DNA from: Daucus carota subsp. sativus | Lineage: Eukaryota; Streptophyta; Magnoliopsida; Apiales; Apiaceae | Direction of reading: 5' to 3' | Assembly: GCF_001625215.2 (NCBI RefSeq) | Contig: NC_030385.2 | Coordinates: forward strand, 41,627,598 to 41,691,597 | Length of the DNA stretch: 64,000 nucleotides | Shown: positions 1 through 12,974 of the stretch, one piece after another | Layout: the number at the start of each line of letters is the position of its first letter | Numbering within the stretch: position 1 is the first letter of the stretch | Program-made: the position numbers and the translations under genes | The notes under the pieces: generated by a model | What the model saw: the letters and a program-made list of their open reading frames with translations, nothing else | What the model was told of the DNA's origin: nothing | Database searches by the model: none

Positions 1-404
1 GTTTTTTGTTTCCTGAATTATGCCCTTGGTTGTTCAGTTTTATCTCTCTTTTAGATCTAATATAAAATTAATTTATATCACGTTGAGGTTCTTTTAAAAT
101 TTGTTATTTTTATCATTAATTTTATATTTTATAATGTACATGTTCATAATAAAATAGTGTATATATTATAATTATAATAAGATGTATTTGTCATGTTACT
201 TTTGGACAAACATTTTGAAACCCATATAATGTAGAATTTCATAATATTTTTTTAAATTTTTCTCTGAATAAAATATGATGTTTTAATTTTTATTTAAAAA
301 ATAAATTAAAAAAATACGTGTAAATAACGAACATAAATAAATAATTTGTCCGGCGGGGAGCAAATATAAACACGCAAAGAGATTAATCAAACTTGTATAC
401 AATA

Positions 405-659
405 CTCCATCCGTCACTTAATACTTTTCCTGTTAATCTTTGTTATGTTTGTCAACACACACTTTTTATCATTAATATCTTTAATTTCGTATCAGTATTA
501 AATACAGTATAAAAATTTCACCGGATTAAAGTACTCACAATTACGAATTCAACAAGATTACTTATAACTATATTTAGTCTTTCAAATTAGAGGTAAATTA
601 GTAATTTGTATCGTACAATTCCGACATATCAAATGGGAAACCTTCTGGAGACGGAGGAG
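405..659. mobile_element. Probable Stowaway-type (Tc1/mariner) MITE
   Basis: The left end reads CTCCATCCGTCAC and the right end is the inverse of CTCCTCCGTCTCC. Both are flanked by TA, the target duplication of Tc1/mariner elements. The termini resemble the Stowaway consensus CTCCCTCCGT. The interior is AT-rich and non-coding. The ends match imperfectly, so this is an old or diverged copy. Confidence 0.5.
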
Positions 660-1820
660 TATACCTTTAGATTTACAAATTGGTTGTTGAGATTTGCAGA
701 TTTAGAAATCATGATCAATATGACTCGAGACAGTTAAAACTTAAACAGGGGTGGCTAATAGGTAAGCTACAATGGCCAAGTGTTCCAATCACTTTTCGCC
801 ATATGCCCGAGGGTTTGACTAGACTCATTACCTGGCTGGAAAGTTACAATAATGCTGTAATAATTTGGATAAGGCTGTTCTTTTGACTTTCGTATCTGGT
901 TGTTTGATTGGTATGTAAGTATGTTCAAACTCTAGGGTACTGTACTGGTATGCCGGTGGAATCGGGGTTAAATTACGTTTTGATTACTCACTAATCGGAA
1001 ATTTGTAATTAGGTCATCCAACTCAAAAAACTTTCATTCACATCATTATATTTTTAAAATTTTCATTTAGATCACTGGTCGTTACATTCTGTTAAAAATT
1101 TGACGGCAGAGACTCAATTTCATGACTTGGCTTAAATAAATCCATTGTGGCATATATAGTCAACTGCATTTTGATCACTTAACTGACCACAAACTTGCAA
1201 TCGGATCATCAAATTCAAAAAACTTTCATTTATGTCACTTATCATAATATTCGTTAAATATTGGGGAAAAAAAAGAATTAAAAACTACAAAATAGACTAC
1301 AAAAATTTGAATAAATATAATTTAAATTATTTACATGATACATATAAATTTCAGACAAATTATTGTCAATCTGACTTCGATCAAAAGTCAAAGTGGATAT
1401 AATTTGTGAAATTTAAAATTCTAATTTCTTTTCTGATTTTTAAATTTTAATTATATATATGATTAATTAAAAAATAATTCATAATATTTTTATTATCACA
1501 TTATTAGTTTTTATATCTAATAAATTGTAAATTATTAGTTAAAAATAACTTTTTGCTTTCATATAATTTGGCTTCAAAGATATCAGTGCAAACAGCCTGG
1601 TAATTTATTTTTTTACACTATTGCTAAGAGAAATAGCCCTTTTTCTCGATTTCCCACAAATAATTTCAATATATCAAAAACCCTACATGTAACAACTATC
1701 ATTAATAAATTACTTTACTCCACTCCGTATATGTGTAAGTACACATGAAGCTGGTTTGACAAATTTTTAAAAAGATAATATTTATGATTTGAAATGACTC
1801 TTGAATATATAGGAAGTCGT

Positions 1821-1822
<2 letters not shown>

Positions 1823-1878
<56 letters not shown>
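1823..1878. repeat. (ATT)n microsatellite
   Basis: About 18 uninterrupted ATT units in intergenic DNA. Confidence 0.95.
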
Positions 1879-1879
<1 letters not shown>

Positions 1880-2317
1880 AGAGTAAAGATTTAAATTGAT
1901 ATCACTTGATGATACTTATTTGTATTAAATATAAAAACAAAACTAAAAAAAAAGTTATTACGACAAATAGGTTTCTCATCACCCTATTACTTTAAGTTTA
2001 TATTTTGTTATATGTAATATTATTTTATAAATATTTTAAAATTATAATAAATTTTCTTTCATGAAAAATTAAAGGGAAAAAAAAAAGTAGACATGCACGA
2101 ACTAGCTAGTGAATAAGAAGAATTTGACTTGTCGTAAAGAAAAATATTAAGTTAGGAGGATACTAGTAATGAAGTGCACGAGCAACCTCTCACCTACAAT
2201 TTCAAAAGATAGATTACACCTAGTCACTGCAATTCTCATGCTTGTTTCCCATTGCTAGCTAGCAAGATTATGAGCTGGCAATGCAAGATCAAAACACATA
2301 AAATCTTCGTCCTCACG

Positions 2318-2335
2318 AGCCTATTTAAGGCCTTA
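2318..2335 (+). promoter_or_regulatory. Likely TATA region of the secreted-peptide gene
   Basis: A TATTTAAGG element lies about 95 bp upstream of the ATG at 2420 and is followed by a pyrimidine/ACA-rich leader. This is a plausible core promoter, judged by position and composition only. Confidence 0.45.
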
Positions 2336-2419
2336 TTATAGTACTCTTTTTACACACATTATAAACCACCTACATTTCCCTTCATTTCACATCACAACTC
2401 CATTGTTTTTTTACTCAAA

Positions 2420-2746
2420 ATGCATTCTACCGCTCTGTTCTTCACTGCATTGTTGCTTCTCCTCCTCGTCCTTTCTCCTCCGGTGCTTGTCCCCCACGGA
2501 CTTAATCGTGTTTCGGGCGTGGTTTGTGCTGCCACTAGGCCTGTGGGCAAAAAATCTCGAGATGCTTACGTGACATTTAATCCTGGGGATAAACGTTACA
2601 CTGGTAAAGAAGGAACGCAAGGCCGTGGCTATGAGAATTGTATGCCTAAAGGCTTTCGACGTAGCTCTGCACCGAGTCGATACATAAATGATCATACATT
2701 TGGTTCTAGTTTGTGCTCTTCTAGCAAAGATGAAAGCAAGCCATGA
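2420..2746 (+). CDS. Small secreted peptide precursor, family not recognised (weak RALF-like resemblance)
   Basis: This is an intronless 108-residue protein. Residues 1 to about 36 form a signal peptide with a leucine-rich core (TALLLLLLVLSPPV) and a small-residue end (VVCAA), so export is predicted. The mature part is basic and polar, with KKSRD, a YVTF segment, GRGYENC, PKGFRRSS and a tail SSLCSSSKDESKP. Only two cysteines are clear in the mature region, about 25 residues apart. YVTF followed by a GYENC block faintly recalls the YISY and YYNC motifs of RALF peptides, but the RALF four-cysteine pattern is absent. The ATG has an A at -3 and a TATA-like element lies upstream. Function is unknown; a peptide signal or defence-type peptide is inference only. 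Confidence 0.7.
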   Translation: MHSTALFFTALLLLLLVLSPPVLVPHGLNRVSGVVCAATRPVGKKSRDAYVTFNPGDKRYTGKEGTQGRGYENCMPKGFRRSSAPSRYINDHTFGSSLCSSSKDESKP

Positions 2747-3882
2747 TGGTTTATTGGTGTTGGGGGGTATGTGGTGAAAAAATCAAATCGATTTTAAAAT
2801 GTATTTATATATATATTTATCTGGGAAATGCTTCTTGCATACCTGCATATGAAACTTCAGTGTAAAATTATTTGATTGTATCTAATTATCCATGCTCAGT
2901 TGTCGGTATTTATTCTTGGTCGTTTTCTTTTAATAAGAATTAAAGATCATTTACATTTTAACTGTTAGCGCTGTATCATTTCATCTACTGTCAGTTCCTC
3001 CATCTGAGAAAAACAGATGAAGATATAAATAACATGATCAATTGGCAACCTGCAACATTTGATATTCTGTTGTTCATGCAAAACTGTTCTATAATTCTGA
3101 TTGTTGTCTGAAAATTGAAGAATCAGTATTCAAATTGACGATGAAAGTGTTCGTCTATGAGACTGTTGTTTCTGCCTTTAAGTTAGGCTTAAAGTTGTTT
3201 TTGACTTTAACGAAAATGTGTGTTTATATAAGTGAAAAATGGACTTGAAAATCAGAAATAAGCCAATAAATGACTTGAAATCTGAATTTATCAAAATAAA
3301 TGACTTAAAACATGGAGAAATGAAATATTTTTGAGTGATTCAATCATTATTTTATAAAAGTTACATATAAGTCATAAATTATCCATAAATCATTTTTATT
3401 TTTATTATTATATTTTTAATATTATTTCATAAATTATTAATAAATTAAAATTTATCTAAACAAATATTTTAAAATTTGATTTTTTTTATCCTTAAGTCAA
3501 ACGAGATCTACCATTAATTACTCATATTCTTGAATATGATTCTTTAAGAACAAACTTAATTTTTTATTATTCAAATATAATTTATTGGTCAACTGAAAAC
3601 AATCGACTAAATATATATAAGTTAGATAGTTAGGATGCCGTTTCTCCAATATTTTTAGTTTATGTAATAATGATTTGTAAATATTGATCAAATAATAATT
3701 TTTATATGATAAGGGTTAATTATGTTGTTATTATATTGTGAGATCGATGTTTTTTTTACAGATGTGATTTATAATAGCTGTTCTAATTTGGATTGTTTAA
3801 AATATCTTTGATTTCTATTTTAAGTTTAATGTTTTTTCAATTTAGAAAAGAAAGTAGCTAATTGTATTTTGTATATATGTTA

Positions 3883-4114
3883 CTCCCTCCATTCCAAAAT
3901 AATAGTCGTTTTGACTTTGTGCACGTAGTTTAAGGTGTAAAAAAAACATGCTTCTATACATTATTTTTGAATTTTTCTTTTTTTGAATAAAAGTTTAACA
4001 TCCCTATTTTTATTCAAAAAAAAATTTGAAAAATAATATATAGAAATATGTTTTTTATGCACCTCAAAATACATGCAAAAAGTCAAAGCGACTATTATTT
4101 TGGAATGGAGGGAG
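3883..4114. mobile_element. Stowaway MITE, full-length foldback
   Basis: The element is 232 bp, starts CTCCCTCCATTCC and ends with its inverse, and is flanked on both sides by TA. The first and last 36 bases are inverted copies with a single mismatch, and similarity continues inward almost to the centre. It could fold into one long hairpin. It has no coding capacity. Confidence 0.9.
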
Positions 4115-4329
4115 TATTTATTTTCTAATGGTCATATCAGGAGTTGGGGATCCCAAAAAGAAAAATCATCATTAAAATTATAGGAGTATTTATAAACAAG
4201 AGTGTTTGATAGAGCATATATCTATATATGTTTTTATATAATTTTATTCCCATAATTTTAGTATTTTGTAAATAATCGGTAGTTTGCTAATTGATTTTAA
4301 GTGTTTAGTGGCAGGATAATATATATTTC

Positions 4330-5410
4330 TAAAGTTGGATTAAATCAAGTTTGTTTGGGCTTAATCAGATAGAAATTCGGACTTTATGGGCTACCTGCGC
4401 GGCAAATCTTTGTTTGGGCCATAACTTGAGTTCCGGACATCAGAATTGGGCGATTCAACAGCCCACGCCAAGATATTGGAATTTTCTACAAGTTTAAGGT
4501 GATACAGATGTCAAAAGGCAACTGGATGAGTTCAGAATCAGGTCTGAACAGAAGCCTACGAATTTCAGCATCAGAATCCAACCCCCTTTAAGATATTATT
4601 TTATTATTTTATTTTCTTGCAAATTAAGAAAACTCTTATATATATTAGGGTTTTGATAGAGATTAGAGACAACTAACTTGTATCATATAGAATAATATAG
4701 ACCTAGCCTTTTTAGAGAGAAAAGGGAGAGAAACACTTGTGAGAGGGATTGGAGGAAGGAGTGAAGGGATTCATGCCGACGTCAAGCACTTTCGTCAAAT
4801 TGTATTCTTCGTACTTACATTCTTACACTCGTGGTTTGTGGTATAAATATATATTTGTTTCATCTTATCATGAGTAACTAATCTCTTAATCCAAGAGTTA
4901 GGTAGTATTCTTTGGCTTGTTATGTTTGTTTAGTTGGATTGTGTTTTCTCTTGATTTGTTAATCTGTCATTGAGCGCTTAACACAGTTATACGAGTCGCA
5001 AACCTGTAATTGAATTTCTAGGAGTTATAACAAATCGGGAGAGGAGTTATAATTCTTGTACATGATATGATGGACACAATTTGAGTATTAGATCGGGAGA
5101 TTGATATGAGAATTGTGAGACTTAAAATCCTTGGTTCTTAATAGCTTACAATTGTACTTTGATTGACCATGGGAGTGGCTTTTCGGGGATAATTGTATGC
5201 ATTATAATCTACCTTGGGTGAGGATTTTATAAATATTATAAGGATTGTTTTTAGCAAGCAAGAGACACAAATTAGACATTCATGATAGCCATTGAAGAAC
5301 TCTAATTCTTGGGTTGTTTTCTCTAATATTTATTTATTACATTTATATACTTATTATATTAATTAGTTGATAAAAGAACCCACCAAATTCTTCTCCACAC
5401 TTCTGAATCA
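4330..5410. repeat. Possible LTR-retrotransposon remnant (LTR/leader-like)
   Basis: This block of mixed composition stands out from the AT-rich surroundings. It holds a TATATATTAGGG promoter-like element near 4640, then a purine-rich leader (GAGAGAAAAGGGAGAG), and long non-coding sequence with direct motifs such as TCGGGAGA. No gag or pol coding sequence, primer-binding site or paired LTR was found, so the class is a guess. Confidence 0.25.
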
Positions 5411-5805
5411 TAAGAGATAAAAGACTTGAAATTTGTATTGATATCAGTCCTTGCCTGCGAATGATACTCTAAAAAATACTCGACAACATGCTGGATTCTC
5501 AGGGAAAAAATCACTCGCTTCATCTCATAATACATGTCTTTTTAAAAAAAATTACGGACTCTTATTCAACTTTTATTAATTGTTATACTATTTTGAAGAA
5601 GGTTAATTTTGAAATAATGTGAATACATTTGCATTGGGAACTAAAAGTGGACAAATATTATAAGATAAAAAATTATTTTAAAAGAGATTGTGGGACGGAA
5701 GGATTATCAAAAATCCAACTTACCTCAGATTAAAAAAAATCCATGTATTTGTTTTGAGATAAGCAGCTTCCTATATTCTGTACAGCCACCAGCTCGAGCG
5801 AACCT

Positions 5806-5814
5806 TTTATATAA
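5806..5814 (+). promoter_or_regulatory. TATA box candidate of RABF1
   Basis: TTTATATAA lies about 95 bp before the RABF1 ATG, with a CT-rich leader between them. Confidence 0.5.
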
Positions 5815-5907
5815 TCAACGACCGCGATCGCCTTTTTCTCTCCGCTCAATTTCATTCCCTTTCTTGTCCAACCTATACACACAGCGCCCCAGCTGATTCG
5901 CGTCCCC

Positions 5908-8900
5908 ATGGGCTGCGCATCGTCTCTTCCAGGTCATTCATTACTCTAATTAGGGTTTTACTCTTTCCTTTTTCATTTTGCCGATAATTTGCGTTTAATT
6001 GTTTGGTATTGTTTTGATTTAAGTGAAATTAATGTTTAATTATATAATTTTAGTTGATAAATGTCTTTTGGTGATGTTTATTGATTATTGCAGAGAGGAC
6101 TCAGGGACAGGGTTTACTTAATAATTCAGATAGTAGCGGTGCTCCTGACCCCAAAAATCTCAAAGTTAAGGTATAATTTTACCCATTTTATGCGTGTTTG
6201 TACCGAGAAGTAGCATAAATACGAAGAAAAGTAAGCTTAGTTTGGTCGGCTGGGCGGAAAAAGTTGAGTTGATGTAAGATTGTGTTTACTTGGAAGGAAT
6301 TTAGTGGTGGAGGAATGCAATAGAATTTGAACTAGATTTTTTTGTTTCCCTCTTACTCTCTTAGAGTTTGTCCTTTTAATTATAAGTTGAATGGCGTCTA
6401 TTTATTTCACAATTACCTCATAATGTTTATTATAAGGAATTTTTATTGGCGGATGTGGGAGGTGAGACTGTGAGAGTGGAGAGTTCTGTAGTGTAAATTT
6501 TTTATGTTTAGATTCGTAGGCTATGAGTGTGGAAAGGAACACTTATAAAAGCTCTAGTCTTAACTTTTAAGTTCCGAGTGTTCAAAGGAGTTTGATTTTT
6601 ATACATATCTAGACCCTTTCTATTTGTTCTGATCAACTTAAGTTTAAGTTCTGGAAATGGATTCAGATATTTGAACTTTACTGAGAAACCCGAGCTACAG
6701 TGTTTGGTCAAAGTTTTGTGTTCCAATTGTCAGATACGTCCTGATTTTCAGTATTGTTACAACCACAATATGAATGGCATGGCAAGCAATTTAATATTTC
6801 ATCTTACATGCATCAACCAATTAAGTTTTGATAACTGACAGATACAGGTTACAGTTCTCCTTTACCTGAATTCATTTCCAGATTTCTGATCTAATATCTG
6901 AGCAAAAGAACCATGATAGGAAAAAAATCAAATTATTATTCATCTGGTGCATATCTCTGACATGATTTGTGATATGAACAATGGATCTTGGACATGGATG
7001 CTCGTGCCAGGCATCATAGCAATTAATGAAGTGATTGCGTATGAATATGATATAAATCTTACCAAAACAAAACATGGAGAATTGGAGGATACCTTCTTAC
7101 ATGAAGTATATTGCATGTTGTTGGACATCAGTTATTGTACTTCTAGGATCACATTTTAATGCTATATTATTGCTACGGAGGCCCAACTTCAGTTATGCTT
7201 ATTTGGCTGAAACCAATTTAAAATCAAATGCATTAAAATTCCTTGGATATTTAATTAGTCATGGCATGGCATGGTGTCCTGGTGCCAAAAAGAAGAAAAA
7301 AAAAAAAAAAAAACCGTCCTGGTCTGCATTTCTTGCCCAGATCTATCTTTTTGGTCGGTTACATTAATCCATTAAAATAGAATTATAACATACAGTATAT
7401 ATATATAAGAATTATAATACCGTAGTTCAGCCACTGGAATTAATCTATTTTATATCGTGGGATACCTGGAATTTTCAACACTAGTTATATCATTATATGT
7501 TGTGGTGGAATACTAAAATGTTGAAAGTCATTCTCGATTTTACCAAAAACGTGTTGCATCTTTTATTCATTAGCATTTTTGAGTGACAAGTCGGTATGCC
7601 AACTTATATTAAGTAAAAAGTCAAGTCAAATTAATAGGTAGAGCAACTGATTTGATATAATACTGTACTTAATGTTCATTTGTTATACACTCTACTAAAG
7701 AAATATAATGTTGTTTAAACCCTGCTAAGTGTTAGTGGACTCGAGTGTCTATACTGTTAAATTTTCTATTGTACTTCGCAAATTGCCAATTAATTTTATT
7801 ATTTATTTAAGGCTGAATGACAAATATATAGTGGAAAGCCAATAATCAAACTATGAAGTAGCTCAAGAGTGAGTTCTTGTGCAACTATGCAAGTCACTTA
7901 CAAGTCGGAACATCATTTATTATCTTAGTGGCAGATGATGCTATAGTCGCAAGAATTATAGGCTCATGTCTCAGACTAGTATGCACAATGCAGTTTATCG
8001 TTTATAGGCTGCTCCAGATTGTTGGTCTTCTTTCTTACGTGTGTAAGATGGCTCCAGGTATAATGAATAGTATAGGAGTACAAGAAACAAGTTTGATCAT
8101 TACTGTATTTTTATAAATTTGTGGAAAAGGGAATTATACTTCAATGCTGCCAGTAGTATTATTGCTTACACATTTTTGTTATCCGGACTCTTCAGTTTTG
8201 CCATCATGCCCGTGTCGGGCATGAGTCACATGACATGGGTCGGGGTACGCGATTTATGTCTGATACATTAAGTTGAGACCGGACGCTTCACCGTTGTGCT
8301 GTCAAGTTTGAGTCCAAAATGTTAGCGAAGGCAACAGGCAAAAGTGATAGGTGCTATCAAAATGCCCTCCTAGAAATACACCCATTATTACTATTTTCTC
8401 AAAATTTTCAACCTTTGTTTAACACGTTCACAAGCAATAATCTACCCTATGTTCATGGGCTTAAATCCTTCTCTGTGTTGTGTAAAAAAAGGCCTTCTAT
8501 TACATTTAAGAATCGTTAAAATTGTTTACTCTGAGCACGAGGGAATGTGGGAGCAGTTCTGATTTTAATATGCTTCTGTGCATGTATATTAACTGAGATG
8601 AATTATTTTATATTTTGTATCAAGATGTTTTTTATTTGGTACTGATTTATATGCTGTAAAGTCTTTTGGCCTTTGCTTAGGTTTTGTTGAACAGGTGTGC
8701 GTGATTATGGAGGAACTTTTTTTGAAGTTTGCATCTCTTTATTTTTTTTTCCTTTTCTATTTTAGAGATTTTGTATTGCTGAAGAACACAAGCCTAATTT
8801 CTGGGCCTTTGAGGGGTCGAAAAGATTTTAACTGGGCATTACATTGTTTTAACTAGATTTACAAATATAGGCAAGATGATTGCTTCCATCCGTGTGGGTC

Positions 8901-10508
8901 GTATTTAACAAAAGGTGTGGATTCATGAGGAAGAAGTTAAATAAGAGTAAATGTTAAAATAATATCATCTTTGACCTATATATTGTAAAAGGTCGTATAT
9001 TTTTCTGCAAATTACAGTCAAAAAATAGTAGAGCTGGCTATGTTCTCAACATGATTAGTAGGTCCCAGTGCCTTCCCCTTCATGATCCTTCACCTAATTG
9101 GTTGGCTTAAATAATGACTGTAGCTGGTGCTGTTAGGGGATTCTGGTGTTGGGAAAAGCTGCATTGTACTTCGCTTTGTTCGCGGTCAGTTTGATCCATC
9201 GTCCAAGGTGAGTTGTCTGTGAGTAGACAAACCTCTGCTCTTTACAGTTAATTAATTCTTATTGCTTTTACTGGCGTCAAGTGTTTGTTAAGCTGCATGT
9301 GCGAGTAAGTAGATATAATTGTTAATTTATTTTGCTTTCGTATTTAAGGTTTACAATTTCAGGTAACTGTTGGGGCTTCATTCTTGTCACAAACAATAGC
9401 CCTGCAAGATTCTACAACAGTTAAGTTTGAGATATGGGATACTGCTGGCCAAGAGAGGTATTGTTTTGACCAAATTATCGTTATAGGCTGATTGCACAGT
9501 TTAATTAGCTCAAAAATTTTCCCAAGGCCGCCGAAATTTCCTTCGGTACTTGTTTCCCTTTTATATCTTCCAGGATAGATCACATATTCTTTGTGGTATC
9601 TTTTCAGGTATGCAGCATTAGCGCCTCTCTATTACCGAGGTGCTGCAATAGCAGTTGTGGTGTATGATATAACCAACCCTGATTCATTTAATAAAGCACA
9701 ATATTGGGTTAAGGTATTATTGTTTTGTGCTCATGCGTCCTTCATTTATCATGAAAGCTTCTTGTATCTATAATCGTTTTAATCTACATCTCCTGTTGTT
9801 AAAATTGCCTTGATTGAATATTATACTTTTGCTAGTAATGCTATTGTCTTTGTTCTTGCTGTCCTCTTTAATTTACTTATTGAGTTGCCTTATAGGAACT
9901 TCAAAAACACGGGAGTCCAGATATAGTCATGGCTTTAGTTGGCAACAAAGCTGATCTCCATGAAAAGCGAGAAATACAAGTTCAAGTGAGTGAAATATTT
10001 TTTGATCTGATACACTGAACATGACATTGTATACCCCTAACAATGCATGCCTTATTTCCTGACATGTTGCTGTTTTATTTCTAAAGGAGGGCATCGACTA
10101 TGCAGAGAAAAATGGGATGTTCTTTATTGAGACCTCAGCAAAGACAGCTGATAATATCAACCAGCTGTTTGAGGTACATTTGTAATATATAAGTATTTGG
10201 ATTGTGTTTAATGCTTTGAATCTGGACTAGTGAACTGTGGTTGGAGACGGTGAGGGACCGAGTGACTTTTTATTTTGTGTATGCCTAATGATCATGGACT
10301 GATAGAAATGCATGCTATATGAATATGCTTGGAAATTATGTTAACTAGTGGATATAATTGACACAGTGTTATTTTAGTTGAACTCGTGTTTCCTTCCTAC
10401 TTTACTTTTATTAATCATCTCGTGTCAAAGTCGAAATTAGTCTACCATTTTCTTCTTATTTTACAGGAAATTGCCAAGAGATTGCCTCGCCCGTCTACCC
10501 CTTCATGA
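5908..10508 (+). CDS. RABF1: RABF1/ARA6-type Rab GTPase (plant-unique RAB5)
   Basis: Coding exons: 5908-5932, 6094-6170, 9124-9207, 9363-9457, 9608-9713, 9896-9985, 10087-10173, 10467-10508. All have GT-AG introns and the phases join to 201 residues. All Rab nucleotide-binding motifs are present: GDSGVGKS (39-46), the switch I region with VTVGASF (63-69), WDTAGQE (87-93), NKAD (146-149) and ETSAK (174-178). The N-terminus MGCASSLP is the ARA6 signature: Gly2 is a myristoylation site and Cys3 a likely palmitoylation site. The protein ends STPS with no C-terminal cysteines, so it is not prenylated like ordinary Rabs. The known family role is traffic between endosomes and the plasma membrane or vacuole, and SNARE regulation. 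Coding intron 2 is about 2.95 kb and contains an A-rich tract (7286-7313) but no gene that I can support. Confidence 0.96.
7286..7313. repeat. A-rich tract in RABF1 intron 2
   Basis: An AAAAAGAAG start followed by about 18 adenines, within the long intron. It may be a decayed poly(A) tail of a retroelement, but no element body was recognised next to it. Confidence 0.6.
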
Positions 10509-11594
10509 TTTCTAATACTAGAGGTTTACTTAATAACTTCTTAACCGGGGCGAACCAGGAACTGGCCTATAATTTCAATTATCAAGTATGCATGTTTGAC
10601 TGGGTTTGATACTTTGACTTAAGTATGTGTGTGTTGTGCCATATATATAACTTTTGATATTTGTCTGATTGCTCCGCATGTAATAGAGAAAATATTGATT
10701 TTTACGACATTATGTAAAAAAAGTTATTCCTTTTATTAGTCTTATCCTTCTGCATAGGTTGCAGACTTGCACTAGCCTTGATTCGTTTCGTGCCTAATTG
10801 TAATCCATAAGGTCAGCTCAAGTGAAACCTGTGTGAACTCTGGTGATAACAGGCTAGACGAAGAACAACTCAAGATTTAGCAGATGTTACTGAAACAAGT
10901 GAACAAAGAAATGTAATCAGAATGTTTTTCCAAGTCGTGAATAACATGAGTTAGACTAAGAAAATGAATTAGGTCAGTGATTTGCAACTTTCAGGTAACT
11001 AGTTTCCTCTTCTGGTAAATATTATTTAGTTCTTTCATAGCAAATTGTATGCGTCCTAAACATGCTAGCAGAAAGAAAAGCATTTCATATACCTACTGTT
11101 GGTAAAAGAAAGAATAACTACGCCAGAGTATTTTGGTTGGAGATAAGCACATGGTTTTTTCATATAATTTTCATATCTTGTCAGTTTTGTCTTGTACCAC
11201 CTCATCATTCAGTTTGCCTGTGGTAATTATAATGCAAGTTGGAGCCGGCAACACTTTCGTGACAAGACTCCATTAGACACTACTTTGATCGATATGTGAT
11301 TTAATAAAAAATTATTTCATATCAGAATTATGATTTGAACTTTGAAGAGATAGAAGAGGCGGAGGTCACCGTGTTAAACTTGTCGAATCGATTGTTCAAA
11401 GTTATTCTGATGTAAAATGGGTAAGTCACTACTATATTTTCACTTGAATTGTCACAAATATAAATACTGTTGGTTGATATAATCATCTGTGTCGAGAATA
11501 TTGAAAAACAGTATAGGTCCCTTCTTGCTGCGACGTGTCTAATTCGGTTTAATGACCCAATTTGCCATTCCTTTTTTTTTAAAATGCGGGTCCT

Positions 11595-11728
11595 GAGCAC
11601 GGTTGGATAGCTCAGTGGTTAAGAGCTTATCCTCTGTCGTCCCAGGTCTTGGGTTCGACCCTGGCTCACCCCGAGAGTTTCGTAGAACAGATACTCATTG
11701 TAAGGCTATAAGCCATATTTGTCAAAAA
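11595..11728 (+). mobile_element. tRNA-derived SINE with target-site duplication
   Basis: The 5' part is tRNA-like, with a box A (TAGCTCAGTGGTTAAGAGC, from about 11608) and a box B (GGTTCGACCC, 11652-11661), the internal RNA polymerase III promoter. A non-tRNA body follows, ending in a short A tract. The whole is flanked by a perfect 14-bp direct repeat AAAATGCGGGTCCT (11581-11594 and 11729-11742). That is the mark of LINE-assisted retroposition, and it rules out a genuine tRNA gene. Confidence 0.9.
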
Positions 11729-12974
11729 AAAATGCGGGTCCTTTCTGGTTTCCTTTCTTAAAATTCTTAATCACACAAAAACATTTATACTCTCTGCAAG
11801 TCACAATCAACAATAATAGTCGATTTCATTAGGATAAGCCCAGACAGCCCTCATGCTTTTCTTGCTTTTTTCTCTCGTTTCCTACTTTTGGTTCGGAGTC
11901 AACTAGCCATTTAGCGAAGAAAATAATTACTAGTATCCGCTGCCTTAGATTTATTATTATCATATCAATATCAATAGATATAAACAATACGTTCTCTTAT
12001 AAAATTTTGTAGGATGATTAGGATCCATGAATTTAAAGTAATAATTTTTGTATTTAATATGAAAAAAGTATTTTCGATAATGTTAGGTAAAAATAGTTGG
12101 TTAAATAAAAAATATATTTTACGATGTCAATAAAATAACTTTTAGAATCGAGAAATGGGTTTCTGAATTATTGTACATCCTAATAATGATACACGTATTA
12201 ATGTGATTAAAATGCTTAAAATACATACATTGTATTTTACAATTTTTATGCAGCGATTTTGTATTTTTGGTGATCGATAATTGAGTCTGGTGTTGCAGTT
12301 TAAGTACGTATATCATCCAGAGTCGAGAGACAGAATATGGGTAAAGAGATTACTCTATGGTGTAGCATTCAATACGATCTTTGTCATGTACTATCGTTTC
12401 GGATCTGGATGTGATGGGCTCCAGTTATTATAGTCCATTCATCAATTTATGCATATGCGTGTGATGTGGAGAATCGACATGATCATCTATTTCTTTAGAT
12501 ATTTTCATTTGTTTATAGATAAATGTCAGCTTGCTTATTATTAGTCTTGTGAGTTGTGAATCGGATGGAGTTGTAGATCCGATCTCTCTCATTATTGTTT
12601 TATTTAACTATTTATCACGTTTGTGTCGAGACTCGGCTTTTCTTTTTTCTTTTATTGCTGTACAATGAATTTAAGGGATATTCTGATTGTTAGTATATTT
12701 TTACTTTTGTTAAATGATTGAAGCAACTTATATAACTGTTTTATTTTGATAATTTATGAATAACTGACAAAAATAATTAACTGAAACTCTCGGTTTTTTG
12801 GTGAGAGAAGAATAAAAAAAGATGACAAATTACAACCTGGCAGTACTCATAGAAAAATATCAAATTAATTTTGTTTTATACGAAACTGCAACACATTTAT
12901 TTGGCTGTGACAAATTCCGTATACTATAAAATTTAAAATTCGGCGGGCGTTGGCGTCCAGATTCAATGTAACTT

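Larger units (their letters stand above)
1..2419. other. AT-rich intergenic region upstream of the secreted-peptide gene
   Basis: No convincing gene is seen. The stretch holds a probable Stowaway MITE (405-659), a pair of diverged direct repeats of about 65 bp near 981-1048 and 1174-1242 that share the motif CTCAAAAAACTTTCATT, and an ATT microsatellite (1823-1878). The short reading frame at 680-886 has no recognisable domain and partly overlaps the edge of MITE-like sequence. Confidence 0.6.
2747..5907. other. Intergenic region between the peptide gene and RABF1
   Basis: No gene is supported. It contains a complete Stowaway MITE (3883-4114), a longer block at about 4330-5410 that looks like a transcribed-repeat or LTR remnant, and a possible second degenerate Stowaway at about 5515-5703 (the ends resemble inverted copies of TCCTTCCGTCCCACAAT). 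The RABF1 core promoter is at the right end. Confidence 0.55.

Noticed and set aside
8203-8222. Small perfect hairpin CATGCCCG/CGGGCATG in RABF1 intron 2
   Set aside because: An 8-bp stem with a 3-nt loop is expected by chance at this scale and nothing around it suggests a terminator or RNA gene.
11601-11672. A tRNA gene
   Set aside because: Boxes A and B are present, but the acceptor stem does not close, a non-tRNA body and A tail follow, and a 14-bp target duplication flanks the unit. It is a SINE.
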